Positions 24,232 to 38,164 of a stretch of 64,000 nt of DNA are shown one piece after another. Position numbers and translations under genes: made by a program. Under the pieces are notes generated by a model that saw only the letters and a program-made list of their open reading frames with translations, had not been told where the DNA came from and did no database searches. Where the stretch lies: contig OZ038526.1 in the NCBI GenBank assembly GCA_964036665.1, forward strand, positions 4,898,001-4,962,000. Direction: 5' to 3'. The stretch comes from Gordius sp. MW1. Taxonomy: Eukaryota; Nematomorpha; Gordioida; Gordea; Gordiidae. Positions within the stretch are counted from its first letter, which is position 1; each line of letters begins with the position of its first letter.

Positions 24232-27200
24232 CATAGACATTTCTGGGTGTTGGGGTGCAGCATAAACTTTATATATTGTCTAAAAAATAAGATTGGTTAA
24301 TAAAATTATTCAATTTTTTATTTGTTAACTGCTAAATTCAAAAACAACTTAATAACCTCACCTTTTGGACAAATAATTAAGTGTTAGTTGTTGCCCTACA
24401 AAATTTTTTAGGCCTAATTTTGGAGGACGGGTTTGTTCATTTTTAAAACCTAAAGAACCGCTGAGTCTTTTCTTATTTTATTACAATTTGGCCAACCGTA
24501 TCTTTTTAGATTATTATATGCCTTGGCTGCTTGTCGCGATCAGTGTGATTGATTGGTTTTACAATATTCGCTCCATGATTCTTAAATAATAAAAGACATT
24601 TTAACTAAAGGAGTTGCAATTTGTTAAACATATCATTTATATAGCCCCTTATACTTATTTGTGCAATTTATATTTAAGATATTTTATCAGTTATAAAAAC
24701 AAAGAAATGCTAATCAAGAAGCAGATCCATGGTTCTGTTGTGATGGCGCACATGTTTATCTTTGGAAATAAACATAGAAGCTATCGTCAATAAACTCCTA
24801 CAGCTCACCATTTAATATATTAACTTTTAAATGCATGATTAAACATTTCAATCTTTTGCTAATGCTAGTTTTAAATAGATAAGCTACCTTATTATAATGT
24901 GCGTGTGAGTTTAAATACTAGATATAAAATATATACATGCAAATAGTTGTTAACATAAATATAGCGCCTGGGGTGTTAGATGGAATTTAACAGGTCATTA
25001 AAATGTTTATAGAATAAATAAATAATTACAATATTTCCATTTCTATATAGGCATCTTTTTAGGAAAAGTAATGTATTCAATTAGGTTATACAAACTTTAC
25101 ATCATATCACGAGGATTATCGAAATAAAATACAAAGTGGTATAAACAAATCGAAATATTACATACACATAATCTCACAATCTTTCGATCCTCACCAGCAT
25201 CAATGCCTTATGTTTAGTTTAAGCGTATTTGAATTTTGTTTGTTGTGAAACTCGTAATCTTTATCTAAAAGGGTAAAAAAATAAACTGTCTTTTTTAATT
25301 TGAGCCCGTTGCTGTCCAGTTAATATATTGTAAGGATTCTAAAACCGTTTAAAGAACTTTAAGTTCGTCGACCTCGCTAAAAAATCATTTTGCTCACCCG
25401 AGGCAGCCTTAATTTTTTAGATTCAATGTCTGTCTGTTTTGCCCGTGCAATCTCTAGCATAAAGTACACCATACAATATTGCATTAAGTAACATTAGGAT
25501 AACCTTGACTATTCAAAATTTAATTACTGTTTATTTTAAAATTTCATTATCTTGTCCCACCTTAAATCAATATTCAACGATCCCTTATAATATCAACTCC
25601 GCCCATGCTCACATTTTTAATTAATGTTTGTAGAAATTTCAAATGAATTGGGTAATGACAGTTATCATATAGGGTGGTCTAATTGTGCAGGTTATTATAT
25701 CTTATATATAATCATTCAATTAAAAATTTAATTTAAATGTTTAAACTCAAATCTAAAAATTAAAAAGGTTTGCTTTAATTCGCAGACCTATGATTTCGCT
25801 AACATACAACTGTTAATTTCCATTATGACCTTTAACATACACATCAGATTTATTTTACGCTTAAATTTTATATTTCAAGGAAGCTTTGGGGGCAATATGA
25901 TTATAACAATTTTTAAATAATTGAATAGCCATATTGATATAGTTTTTCCTAATTAGTTTTGCCTGGTATTAGAGTATAATTATAACTTATAAATGCGATT
26001 ACTGAAGCAGTCTAAGTATTTAAAGTTCTTTAATACTAATTTTATAAAACTATTGATGTTAAACGAAGCTAATTAAACACCCAGTGTGGACCGCATCCTT
26101 TCTATGATTTGTTATGTGGTCCTCTAAGATAGTTATCTTATCGGTTTATTTAATTTTGAAAACACTCGATTTTTCCATCAATCTAAATATGTATGGCGTC
26201 CAAATTCCAAATTAATTTAAAAATATTCCCATTTATAAATAATGTGAGTTATCACTCATTAATAGATAGGTAAGATCCTTATACTAGATTGGCTCATATC
26301 TAAATATGACTTATATAACATTGTCACAAACGTTTCACAGGTTGACCCAACTCTAAAATGGAAAAAGCATCAATATTTACAGTATTATTGACTTTTAATA
26401 AAAATAAGGTTGTATGTTTGGTTACAATGTTCAAAGGCATTATTTAATATCAAATTAACTATTCAATTATAAAATTAATCATAAAAATAAATTAAGTAAG
26501 AATAAATTGTGTCATGATTAAACATTTTACTGCCAAAAAGTGTACACTTAAATGAATAAAAGTTTCAAATTAAGTTCAAAAAGCTAATATTTGTATCAAA
26601 CTAAAGTACTTCAAAATGGCTAAATAGTTGTTATGTTGAGTTTAACGCAATTTGTAGTTTATTTCTTCATATTTTAGAAAGGTTAAAAGAATTCGAGAGT
26701 GAGTAAAAACATAATACTTGAAATCAAAAGTGGAAAGTAAAAGTACCACATATGAAGTTGTAAGGCCAGGGAGGGGAGATTGTGTAGACATAAATACTAT
26801 TAAAATCAGTACAAGTAATACCACAGATGTTATATATATATATTCTACGAAGATCAAAAGGGGTATCCGACACAAGTAAGATACGAACTTGCAATTAATG
26901 TATATAGGAAGAAGGGGGGGGGGGAGGTATGAGATAGGCAGTTTTACAACCTTTGTGAATATAAGTACAGGGGAGGGGTTTGATCGAATAAATACGGTAT
27001 TACAAACACGTGTGCATAGCAGTGCGGTAGGGGGGTGGGGGGATTTGTATAGGAGGACACGACAATAGTAATCAATTTTTTGATGTCAATTTAGTCAATG
27101 GTAATTAATAACTCTATAGTGGTATATAAAATTAAATATAAGGTACTACTATTTAAGAAAAATTATAATGCGGAGAGATGTTTTATTAAAATATATTATA

Positions 27201-28082
27201 AGGATTAAGATGATTCTTTAAAATCTATAAAGCATGTATGTCGAACCTATCGAGGTTATTACTTATGACTCAAAAAGAGACAGCTTATCACAATTAATAG
27301 CAGCCAACTTGTAAACCATAAATAAAATGAAATACCAAATGTGCGATTCATCCAGTGTACAAGTTTTAATCATAATTATTAAAAAAAAATAATATTGTAA
27401 CTTCATAAATAATACATAATTATAAGCGAAAAAACAATAATTGTAGCAATTAAACTTTGCGCATTTCAATTTATGAAATAACGTATCATGTGATGGGCTA
27501 GCTAGTTAAAAATGCGAGTGTGCTGCTAACTTGAAAATAAAAAACCTGTTAGAAAAAATCTTTATGCATGATCAGTGTTTGTTCTTTTTAATCCGATGAT
27601 GAATGTTAATAAATACCCTTAAATTGGATAATCATTAATATATAACTACTTCAAAATCGATGTTATTCTGCATCTGTTTATTCTTTCGCTATTAATGCCA
27701 CTATGCAAAGTGTTACATAAGTTAAAAAAGAATTCACTGAGCAAGGATAAATTGTAGTATGTAATTTTTAAAGGGAATGCACCAGTTTACCTTATTAAAC
27801 GGGAATGAGATTTGGCTGCCGTCACAAAAGTTTTAGGGTTACAATGTTATTTCAATTAGACGATCAGTAAAAAATTGCTGATAACGATCGGAATTTTAAA
27901 TAATAGTAATTACATTTAACTCAAAATACAACATTAACAGTTTATGGTTGCAATAGCATCCGACAATATTAGCCATAATTAATCGGAATATTACTCTGGA
28001 AAAAATAAAAATTTGTAACTTATTTTAATTCTTGCATACCATTATTATATTACTCACGTCACGACTAATCATAGTTTAAAAT
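24232..28082. other. Intergenic stretch, few recognisable features
   Basis: On the minus strand at about 24232-24640 there is coding-like text (for example GFKNEQTRPPKLGL and KVYAAPQHPEMSMQ) next to splice-like signals. It could hold upstream exons of the reductase gene or the end of another gene, but I recognise no domain. The rest is AT-rich with G runs at about 26917-26928 and 27029-27041. A 77-codon hydrophobic frame at 26642-26875 looks like chance. Confidence 0.4.
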
Positions 28083-31000
28083 TATCATCTTCTTCTTTAT
28101 CAAATATATGGTTCTACATTCATGGGGTTATTTTTGATGTGTTTCTTCAGCTACCATGTCTAGGTTAATCCTTAGTCTTCATAACTTTGTCGACCTTCCC
28201 TCTCCGCGTGACACGAGGTCTCTTTCTGTCTTTCCCAATACCTCCATGTCCAGTCCGATTTGCATCAATCATATTCCTTCTGCCCATACCAGCTTAGCCG
28301 ATTTTCATTAATCATGTCCCCCTTAGGTTGAATACCAATTTTTGTCACGAGAAAGCCATTCGTTATATGGTTGAGCTTATACCCCTCCAACCTATCATTC
28401 TTTTCTTTACGGCTTGTAATAGCTTTTATTCCCTGGTGTTTAATGTCCATGTTTTACTTCCCCGGTCTGACGATAGATTTGTAAGCTTTGCACTTCCACC
28501 ATATTGGCATTTTCGTGTCGCACATTACACCGAATATACTTCGCCATTTAAGCCATTCTTTTTAAAGGCATTGACTTCTGTTGCGCATGCGCAACCTCCA
28601 TCTTGATGTAACATCGTGTCGTGATGTAACATGTCTACTTTTGGGTAATTTAGATGGTCATCCAGCGACGTGGTGCCTGTAACGTTCAATCCATGTATAC
28701 CGATCTTTGATGGTTGACCTTTACCATATCTATCTAAGCGCTTTGACCATTTTCCGGCTTTTTTGAATAATTTCTCCTTTGTCTCTTCGCATAGTACTAT
28801 ATCATCGGCATATAGCATACACCATGCGATGGCTTTTGAATGTTTTTCATTATGGTGTCCATATTAAATAAAAAGGAATTTAGAGCAGATCCTTAATATA
28901 ATCAAATATTAACCCGAAAAGGTTGAAAGTATCTAACTTTCGTCAACGCAAGAATTTGAGGCCTTATAAGTATTTCTCATAAGCCCTCAGGCACTAGTGA
29001 TGCGGAAAAACCGAGAAAATTCTCAGTCTCGAAATTTAAATACGTGCACTTGAATTAAAGTTAAAAACCTTATAAAATGCTTCCTTTATTGTTGTTTTTA
29101 CAACGTTTTAATATGTGCAACTAGTTATCAATTCTGTAAATAATAATGCTATAATTAAAGGTCAATCGCACTTTGTGGTTTATAACGCTATAGTAAACAT
29201 GCAATAAACACTATAGGATAATTGATGATGGTAATATCATTGGACTTAAACGTTTGCCTTATATGTTAAGGTCCACTTTGAAGCTTTAGCCAGGGTTAAT
29301 AAAGGGTCTCAATTTGCTCAATTGTGCTAAACTATAAGCGAACTTATAATTTTCTCAGTTTATTTAGAGTTGGCAAACACAGTGAATTTGATACAAATGT
29401 TATAATTTGGTAGGACAATAAAATTTAATTTTCTATACTTCAAATTTATTTATAGTTTTTTTAGTCTGCTTCGATAGAAATATGAATTAAGTCATATCTT
29501 TATATTGTCAATGAGATGTCGTGTCCCGCTAAATCTTTAAAAAGTTTGTGTATTAAAGTTTTTCAAAAAATATAAAAGTTTTCCATTTGGATTTTTTAAC
29601 ACTTATTTAATATTTTTAATAGAATAGGAAAATATTTATTCCGTATATATTTTTTTTTAAAAGTAGAGACCAGACGAGAATTCTCGTTGAGACGAGACGA
29701 GATCGATGTTTTTCTAGACCGAGACGAGACGAGATCGAGATTTTCATAATCGCTCCCGAGACGAGACGAGATTTTATTTCGAGACCGAGACGAGACGAGA
29801 TCGAAACACTATCAAGCACCACCATATTAAATCGGGAGGGACCATGTCATAAGCTTTCTCCAAGTCGATAAGGACCATATGTAGATCTCTTCTCTTTCCC
29901 ATTTATATCCATCATTTGTCTTAGAACGTCGATTGTGGTTTTGTCGACCATAAACCCGAAATGGTTAGTCGATGTTTCCACCTCGTTTTCAGCCTCATTA
30001 CTAAGAACCTATAAGCATTAAGGAGTGGCAAGTTAGCTTGATACCTCTGTAATTTCTATACTCCCGATCCGAGCATCTCTTTTGCCTTTGAATAAGAGTG
30101 TAATCGTGCTTGCTCTCAATTGATGAAAAACAACTTGTTAAAAATGTGCGTCATAGTAGTGACTAGTGACTCCTTCTTCACGGCATCCGAAAGCTTCCAT
30201 AAGTATTCTATATGGAACATTACCTTTCCTTTTTGCATCTTGTTCATTTGTGTCCTAACTTCATCTTCCTGAAAGAGTACGACCATTTCTTAAGTTTGGC
30301 TTAATATCGGTAAGGGAATCTTGGGCAATATTCATAAGTTCCTTGAAATATCCTTTCCATCCATTCCTTCGGCCAAAATAAGGTTTGACCCTTCTAGTTT
30401 TTGACTATTTTAAGGACTCCAACATTGAGACTTTTCCTCTCCCATATTTTGAACAATTTGTAAAACCTGTCACCCCCTTTATGCTCAAGTTTGTTTGTCA
30501 TCTCGGAGTACACGACATTCTTAGCTATTGCAACGGCCTTTTTCCCTGCTCTCTTTGCCCCCCAATACTATTTGTATTTCTCCGACTTATTTTATTTATG
30601 CCAGGGTCTTATGAATTTTTCTTTATTTCGATGAAACCCCTAACCTATTAATCCCACCATCATAATTCTAGCTTTGCCTCCTTTGGTCTCTCTTAGAACC
30701 CGAAACTCTATTTCCTTTATGTTCTTAGTTAGCGTTTCCCAATCGTCGTCTACGTTCCTTTGCATCTTCCCTGTACCCAAGAGTGAGGCTTTTTCATGAT
30801 ATTTATTGTTCGTCGACCTATTCTTTAGAGTTTCGAATTCGAGGTCTATTAACCCTTCTTCTTTCGGGAAATGTTTTCTTTCAAGATCTATAGCAAGTGG
30901 GCGATGCTGCCTGGCGACTACTTCTACCGGTATTACTTTTCAATCTTTCATCCATAAATCCTTTCGCCATATGAGCAAATAGTCAATTTGACTAAAAATG

Positions 31001-31800
31001 CTTTTCACTTCTATAAGTCACAATGGGATCTTGGCGTTTTGAAAATACTTTTTAACGATCGCCATGTCGTATGCTTGGGATACTATAAGAAGATTTCCCT
31101 TCCTTGTTTTTCAAGCAATGCCCATAGTCTCCATGATTTCGTTCATGGCCAAGACGATCTTTCCCTACATGTGCGTGAACCGTCCCAATAATTAGCTTAC
31201 TTCCTGTCCTATCCCTTGTATTTCCTTTTCAATGAATCGAAGTATATACTTTCTCAAATTCTATACACCTAAATTCATACGCGCATATAACGGTTAGGAG
31301 GCCCCCTTGATCTGCAATCTTCACCCACATTAACCTGTCTGAACAACGCTTGACTTCCACCATCTTGCCCCTGAACAATTGGTCTAGAACAATACCGACC
31401 CCGTATCTATGATTTGGTAACCCATATAGCTTGTATCCTTCTCCTAACTCCCCAGCTTTGGTTCCGTTCCACCTAGTGTCCTGTAGGCAGGCAATGTGAC
31501 TTCTTCTTTTTAGCATTTATGCGCCCTCGATGCTCTTTCCCATCAACGTGCTCACATCAGCACGTTTTGTATTCTTACCACGACTAATTTCCTTAATCGC
31601 CTTCGTTCTGAGTCAGGCAGTATCCTTAGTGTATTTGCCAAATTGCATGGGCGTGAAATGCAGCGCACATCGTTTGTGGGTGACGCTCTACTTTGTGTTG
31701 TAAAGTTTTGTTTGAAATTATTATGATTTTGATTGGTTTTTACTCCTTGGATCCGACCTGACGTCAACCCTTCAATATTTTAACGCAAACATGGAAACGT
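28083..31800 (-). mobile_element. RTE-type non-LTR retrotransposon (LINE), decayed
   Basis: On the minus strand, in order, are an endonuclease segment (about 31516-31229: HIACLQDTRWNGTKAGEL, YGVGIVL), a reverse transcriptase motif-A region (about 29885-29830: VLIDLEKAYDMVP), a motif-B-like QGSAL (about 28870), the catalytic LYADDIVLCEE (about 28815), and a C-terminal basic segment (about 28450-28200: NRLSWYGQKEYD). This order of an APE-like endonuclease followed by RT, with the LxDTRW and EKAYD phrases, fits the RTE clade. The frame is lost many times over about 3.7 kb. A hAT MITE (28994-29812) interrupts it between motif A and motif B. Confidence 0.85.
28994..29812. mobile_element. hAT-type MITE with GAGACGAGA repeats, inside the LINE
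   Basis: Tips TAGTGATGCGG and, inverted, TAGTGTTTCGATCTCG. The flanks are TCAGGCAC before and TCAAGCAC after, a 7/8 match expected of an aged 8-bp hAT duplication. The right arm contains repeated GAGACGAGACGAGATCG, and the LINE reading resumes on both sides. Fragments of the same family are at about 32500-32625 and 42440-42550. Confidence 0.8.
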
Positions 31801-33128
31801 TGTAGGTAGGGTTCTTAATTAGAAAATATAATTATAACTAAACTTTCTTTTGAACTAATCGAAATGTATGGCGATTTTATATAGATTCAAAAAGGTAAAT
31901 TCTGAAATTATACCTTTTAATTATTTTTTTAATCGTCGGATCAATTAACTTAAGAAAGTAAACGTAATTCTATCGTTGATCAATATATATATATATATGT
32001 GAACTATTTGTTGATTTTTAAGTGATAAGTACTTAGAAATGATTACTACATGCATGAGCAAGCCAGATATCTGCATACCCCTACCGATAAAATTTTTTAA
32101 TTAGGGTGAGCCTGGTGAGGCCACTTACTTTTAAGGAAAGGAGAGTGTGGTGGAGGCATAGGTGAAAAATTAAATGAACCACACATTCTATTAGCTGTAT
32201 TTTATGCACTCTTCCGGTGGATTTTAAACTTTATTGATTAATTTACTAAGATCCTATTGCTATATAAATAAATTAACTTCGAAAATTAAAAATCAAAGAA
32301 CGCTATTGTCTCTAAGGCTTTTCAGTGGATCGACTCAGACATCAATAATGTTTTAGCTTCTAAAGGCTGACACTATTAAAATATATAATGGCTTATCGAC
32401 GTTCAATCCATGAGACTCTTTATCTTAACATCTATTTGTGATGTCTATTTTGACAATCTTGTTTGCCCTTTAAAAAATTGAGGGCATGTATATAGAAATT
32501 AGTCATGCGGAAAATAAAATCTCGATACTTTAGAGCCGAGATCGAGACGAGAATGTTGACCCCGAGACGAGACCATACGAGATTTTATGAGCCAGATCTC
32601 AGCTTTAAAATTTCTATATGGACTATCAAAATCATAATATTGAGTAAATATAGTTGGGTATTTGTAAATTACATTTAGGATGTTAAAAGTTAATTATTAT
32701 TATTGGAATGCCTTTGATGTTATATCCTGAGCATTAATATATAATATTAACTTACAGACTTAAAACGACCTCTGATGAAGTATTAAAGCATCTTTAAGTT
32801 TCATATCAATTACATCATCCTGTTAGATTTGATGATATTTTGAATCGGTCGTTAATTAGTCAAAAAATTATATAAATTGGCTACAACGGATAAAGTTTTT
32901 TTGCGCACCACATCGACTTTTGTGCCAGCCAATAAATCATGAGTCTACCAAGAGTTTTTTTTGTTTAAACTCATGGTACACCTCTGATGTTCTTAAGCCA
33001 TAAATCATATTAACCCATTAAAACCTGAACATAGAACCCCTCGATGAAAAAAATGGAATTCAAGATTTTTTATTAATTTTTTTCGAAAAAACGATTCTAA
33101 CTATAGTTTTAGAAGCGTCGTATATATC
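31801..33128. other. No gene; one MITE fragment
   Basis: AT-rich. About 32500-32625 holds a piece of the GAGACGAGA family (CCGAGATCGAGACGAG, ATCTCAGC). A short (TA)n run is at about 31984-31999. No coding frame is supportable. Confidence 0.45.
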
Positions 33129-33572
33129 CATAGACTAGATAGACTGCTCATCAACGCACAAAATGTGCACCCTTCTTTCCACCATTTAAGGGGCATTGTA
33201 ACGTGGTGATCATATAGAAATTAGTAATTTTCGCAAATTAAATAATTTTAAAAAGGTAAATAAAAAAATAATGAATTGGGTAGATATCAAAAACAGCATT
33301 TTAGAATAAATATCATTTAAAAAATACTTAAAAATTAAAAATGTATAAACAGCGATTAAAGTTTGTTTAATAATATAGTGCCATCAATATTTTTTATAAT
33401 ATTAATTTATTGACTTTTTTTTAATTTATAAACTAGTGAGGAAGGTAAATTGACTGTTATAGGGCAAAATTACATAATTAAAATACACCAAATGCACTCT
33501 TCAAAATGGAAGAAAAATAGAACACAATTACCCATATGCAACATACGGCATGAGCAGTCTATCTAGTCTATG
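33129..33572. mobile_element. hAT-type MITE, 444 bp
   Basis: Perfect inverted ends: CATAGACTAGATAGACTGCT at the left and its complement at the right, extending to 23 bp. They are flanked by TATATATC on both sides (33121-33128 and 33573-33580). There is no coding sequence. A related fragment forms the target into which the hAT at 49352 inserted (ATGGCATGAGCTGTCTGTGTAG). Confidence 0.88.
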
Positions 33573-33580
33573 TATATATC

Positions 33581-35427
33581 ATACGCTGGGAGACTCAAAT
33601 TTACCCCGCTATGTAATAATTTTAAATTAAACGTAGTTAGCAAATTTTTATCTGCTAATACCTTCTTATAATAATAGTTTAAAATATTAAGATCAATGAA
33701 ATCTAAATTTTAATTTCTCTAAGAACTAACCCCCCATAGTCGCCCTATATTCATAAGTTTGGAAACAAAATCCTTTAAATAATCATTTTCCTAATATTAG
33801 TATTTTAAACATTTATATAAAGAATTCAGCAATTAAAACTATTTAATAATCTTTTTTATTCAATAGATCAGTAATTCATTTATTAAAACCCAATATAAAC
33901 GTCTATTAAAAGCGGCGCATCTTCTCTCTGTTGGGTTTTTGGCAAACCAATGCCCATTGTCATCGTATGTCACCTCGTCGTCAACGCTGAATAGATAACA
34001 GCCCTAACTTGTGGTATACTTAATTCGCGATTAAGGGAATTGTTACTCTTTGGGTAGAGTCTAATAAGAAAATCCTTTTCTCTTTCAAGATAAAGTAGCC
34101 ATGAAATGACTAAAGACACGTTCAAACAAAAATCTATTATCAACCAAATATTTTTGATGGCATATTTATTCGATAGACTTCACGGAGTTGATCAAAAAGA
34201 TCAACACTCTTCCCATTTCTTTGCAGATCTTATAATAAAGGTAAATAATCGAATTTGTTGTCAATTAACATTGGACTATCGACAAAGCCTAAGCCATTCC
34301 TTTGAATCTTTATATCACCATTGTAAATAACCATATGTATATAATAAGTTGTTGTAAAAGGTATATTGTATAAAAGACTACCGTAAGAAAAGTTGTACTT
34401 ACTTTATTGATGCAAATTGAAGATATATATAATATATATACGATACATGCATCTTATATATGCGATAAAATACTCTCGCGAGATAAATAATAATAATGCC
34501 GCTATTGACGCTCGCTAAACAACAAGCGAGAGAGAGACAACGACCGTGTACGATACAAAAGGGTAGGGGGAAGGAAGGGAGAGATAGAGAAGTGTAAACA
34601 CCTTTCACAACACTTTATAAACTTCGAAACTGCAAATAAAATTATTTGGCATGTACAGGCACAAAAGCGTATACACAAAATGGGCTTATCTTGTATATAT
34701 CCACTTAATTTCAACTTTCTCGACATATATGACAAATTCCGGGTCCAATGAAGCATAAAGACTTGCAAGGGCCTTAGAGATGATTCCATAGAGGGTGGAG
34801 GGCAAAATGTTTGATTGAGGGGTGGCAAAATGATAATATTTTGAAATTTTAACGTTATTTTGTTTTATATTTACAATTTTTAGAAATTAAGGGGCAACTG
34901 CCACCCCCCCCCCCCCCTCTCCTAAATACTCCCGGGCAAGGGGGTAAAATAACCGAAGACATTTCTTGAATATTTTGCTAAATAGCTATTTATTTGATTC
35001 TCAAAAAACGCCTATATCTGCAGTGTTTTAAAATACCATCTGCACACTGTATGAATTATCATACATTCAATTTTAAAAGCATATATGAATATGAAAATTT
35101 AGCTATTATAAATCTTATAGATATATTTCCTTCCATAGATTACGAATATATCCAATATAATTGGTAATTGTTTATAATGTAGAAAATTCTAAACAAATAG
35201 TTAAAGAGGGTCCAGTTTTTTCCGATTTTCAAAAGTACTACTTTTTAAAGAGATATGGAAGTCATTTAATAAGCAAAAAAATAAAAATGATTAATTAGTA
35301 TGGTTAATCACATCTTAAACTATATTATAAACTATATTTGTTAATATCAAAAGGTCTTTAAGTATACAAATTTACTAATTAAAAATGGTACACTTTGCGT
35401 ATGTTATATACGACGGTAGGCTTTAAT
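33581..35427. other. Gene-poor stretch
   Basis: On the minus strand at about 33905-34090 there is coding-like text (SVDDEVTYDDNGHWFAKNP) that I cannot place; it may be a decayed exon. A degenerate GGGCGTAGCC-type repeat lies at about 34790-34940, with a C run. Purine-rich text is at 34528-34592. No supportable gene. Confidence 0.4.
34790..34940. repeat. GGGCGTAGCC-type repeat, degenerate copy
   Basis: The G-rich arm (GAGGGTGGAGGGCAAAATG), AT-rich centre and C-rich arm with a run of about 15 C are kept. The outer tips are lost. Confidence 0.55.
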
Positions 35428-35431
35428 GGTC

Positions 35432-35565
35432 CGCGCGTTCCCTCTTGCGGGTATGTAACGGACCCACTCCCTTAGGGGTCCTTTCAAATTTTTGCTTAAC
35501 GCTCGTCCCTAATACACCGAGTCCCAAAATCTTATCCCACTTATCATCTAAATTTTAGAGTATTC
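35432..35565 (+). repeat. Left direct terminal repeat of the retroelement fossil
   Basis: Shares CCGCGCGTTCCCTCTTGCGG, CTCCCTTAGGGGTC, CGCTCGTCCCTAATACACC and TTATCCCACTTATCATCTAA with the right repeat, in the same orientation. Confidence 0.85.
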
Positions 35566-35780
35566 CTCGCTTACAAGCAATATTCCTCAGGAATTCTTGA
35601 GCACGAAAGGTAAGAACACTGAACAAACGCCTGCAAAGATCGTAAACACCCAATCAGGCTCCCAAATGGCTGCCACACCGAATACGGTCGCGGAATTGGT
35701 CCGCATGCTTCAGGAGCAAATGCCCTGATCAGGGACGAGTCAACAGCTCTAATGCTAATATTGATCGTCTAATCGACACG

Positions 35781-36242
35781 ATGCAAGCAAATTCGACTAG
35801 CCGGACAGAAGCCCCCGCCATTAACATAATTCAACCAGCTCCCGCCGAGCCAACGCAACAAGAACTCGTCGAGGACGTTTACGAAAAAGCGAAGAAGCTC
35901 AAAGAGCTCATCGCCACATTCCCGACCAAAGTCTCTGACCGAGACCGAAAAGAGGCACAATACTGTTGCCTGGTGACTGATTCCCTCGACATAGAATCAC
36001 ACCCTACGCTCATCAAAGAAACGATTGCACGGATAACCACGCTGGCCACAGCGATTCATTTCAATTGGGCCACCGCAATGAGGAACGATAAATCATTCGC
36101 GGAGGATTGGAATATCCCTAACCTTGAAGTGGTCCCCAACAGACGACAGTTGTTTCCTGACACTGGTAGAGGCAGAGGCGGCCCAACGCGCCGCAACTTC
36201 AAAAAGATGCCGGCCTCTACCAGGGGTAAGACGGCGCATTAA
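35781..36242 (+). mobile_element. Gag-like first frame of the retroelement fossil
   Basis: A 153-codon frame rich in charged residues, with a helical middle (VYEKAKKLKELIATFP) and a C-terminal Gly/Arg patch (DTGRGRGG) that could bind nucleic acid. It has no zinc knuckle. Its position before the reverse transcriptase suggests a structural or RNA-binding role, by analogy with other retroelements. It does not match a family I know. Confidence 0.5.
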
Positions 36243-36319
36243 GCAGCTGGTCGGATCATGGAGAGTCGGGCCCTCGGGCGTCCGCTCTCCACGGGGAATG
36301 AAGCATCCACGTCTCCCAT

Positions 36320-38160
36320 ATAGTTGGCCCGTTTAATTTTTCAAACTCGGGAGATGCGCCGGTGGATTTTCTCACCCGAAAGCCTCCCTAAAGGGACCAC
36401 GGGGGCGATCCGTACACCTATCCCTGCATATTCTAATACTTTCGTCCCTTCCGCCAACTATTCATCGCGTATCGCGCAAGTGGAGGCCGCCTTCGGCCGG
36501 GATTTAGGATCGGAGATGCTTCCTATCTTTAGCCTCCACAAATTTCTATTAAAGTGGAACAAGGACTCAACTTCATCGGCCCCCACAGGTTCACTGGACA
36601 TCTTCACGTCGAAACTGCGGTACCACCCCCTTCAAAACCCCTTCACTCGTAAGGTGGCTCGAAATGGATTCATGTCAAAATTCGACATGGAGAAAATCCG
36701 CACAATCGGATTCCAAAGGCCCGGACGTCGCAAGGCAATCTCAAAAGGAAAGCCCGATAACTTCGACACAATGGTCCGAGCCAACGTAGTGGAAAGAACG
36801 GACCGGGACATCGTCAAGTCCGCAACCTTCTTCATCTCGAAGCCTAACGGCGACCCACGGGTTATCACTAACCTTTCGGCAGTCTCCAAGAATTTTATCC
36901 ACTACCCCCTTAAACTATGCTCCATACCCCTAACGTCACGACAATTATCCAAAGCCCATTACGCAGCCAAAATAGATTTTAAAGCGGCCTTCTTCGCTAT
37001 TCCGGTTAACGTTAGTGACCGCAAATATCTAGCGTATACATACAAAGGGGTCCAATACAAATACAAGGTACTGCCCATGGGAGCGTTCTTCTCCCCGTAC
37101 GTACTACAAAACATCATAGCGGACCTTATTAAAAAGGCGGTCACCCGATGTAAGTATAACGTTTATCTGGATGACGTCCTCATCTATGGTGAATGCGAAG
37201 GAGACGTACAACAAGACCTAGATGCCATCTACGACCTCGCACACAAATGGGGCCTCACAATCAACTCCCGCAAATAGTCAATACTCCCCGAATACGACAT
37301 CGATTATCTAGGGATGAGAATCTCATTTGGCTCGCACTCCATATCATGCTCCCCTGAAATAATCACCCGACTGGAGTACGCCTCCGATATCTTATTTTTA
37401 GTAGCCACTAATAATGTACTCCCACCAAAGAACGTAATGCTAGAAGCTCTTGGGGTCTTAGATTACTTCTTTTACAATCTAACCGGAATGTCCAAACTTT
37501 TGGCCCCCTTCTATGCATTCCTCTCCGACAACAATCGCACCTATAACTTAGACAGTGCCTGCCACAAGCTTCACTTGATAGAGCAGTCCCTCCAAACGCG
37601 AATCTCCCTATACGCCGACGCGTCAGACAGCCACATCGGTATCTACACTCCCAACAAAGAATTCTCGATCTTCGTAGACTCAGCGGCTGCTCTCAACTTC
37701 ACGTACCCGGAAGATGGCTATATCACCCTGGCCGAGACCCTAGCCGCTATTTACGCCTACCTAGTAGCCAAATTCGAAGGTGAACCGTTCCCACAAATAA
37801 GAACCGATTCTACCACCGCTTATTACGTCCTTCTGAAGGGAGGATCGAACTCTCCCAACATCGAACACCTCATATCCTGCTTTGTGAGGGAATATGGCAT
37901 CCAATCTCTTATGGCAATCAGGTACAACGTCCAGTGGACACCAACAACCGACAACCCGGCCGACTACGCCAGCCGAGCCTGGATACCACCTGTTCGATAC
38001 ACGGTTCCCTCAATCACCACTCACGAACCTCCACCAGGCGTTAACCTCCCGGACTCCTTTTCCGACGAAGAGCTCTTCGACTGGTCAAATTGGGGTGGAG
38101 ACGCAGCAGACACCGACGAAAACTTAGATAGCGGGATCGGGACAGAACGGATCATATAAC
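36320..38160 (+). mobile_element. Reverse transcriptase and RNase H region of the retroelement fossil
   Basis: Reverse transcriptase motifs in order: KPNGDPRVITNLSAVSK, AKIDFKAAFFAIPV (motif A), VLPMGAFFSPYVLQ (motif B) and the catalytic YLDDVLIYG, then a thumb-like YLGMRI. RNase H follows with ADASDSHIGIYT, an acidic ETLAAI, RTDSTTAYYVLL and the closing TDNPADYASRAW. The layout resembles LTR/DIRS-type rather than LINE-type enzymes. The region ends just before the right direct repeat, leaving no room for an integrase. It is broken about once. Confidence 0.85.
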
Positions 38161-38164
38161 TTAA

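Noticed and set aside
26642-26875. Hydrophobic 77-codon frame as a membrane protein
   Set aside because: AT-rich sequence yields such hydrophobic frames by chance; no family resemblance.
29616-29825. 69-codon frame rich in SISSRLGLE repeats
   Set aside because: It is a translation of the GAGACGAGA simple repeat in the MITE arm, not a gene.
35769-35960. Minus-strand frame opposite the gag-like frame
   Set aside because: Shadow of the plus-strand frame; no independent support.
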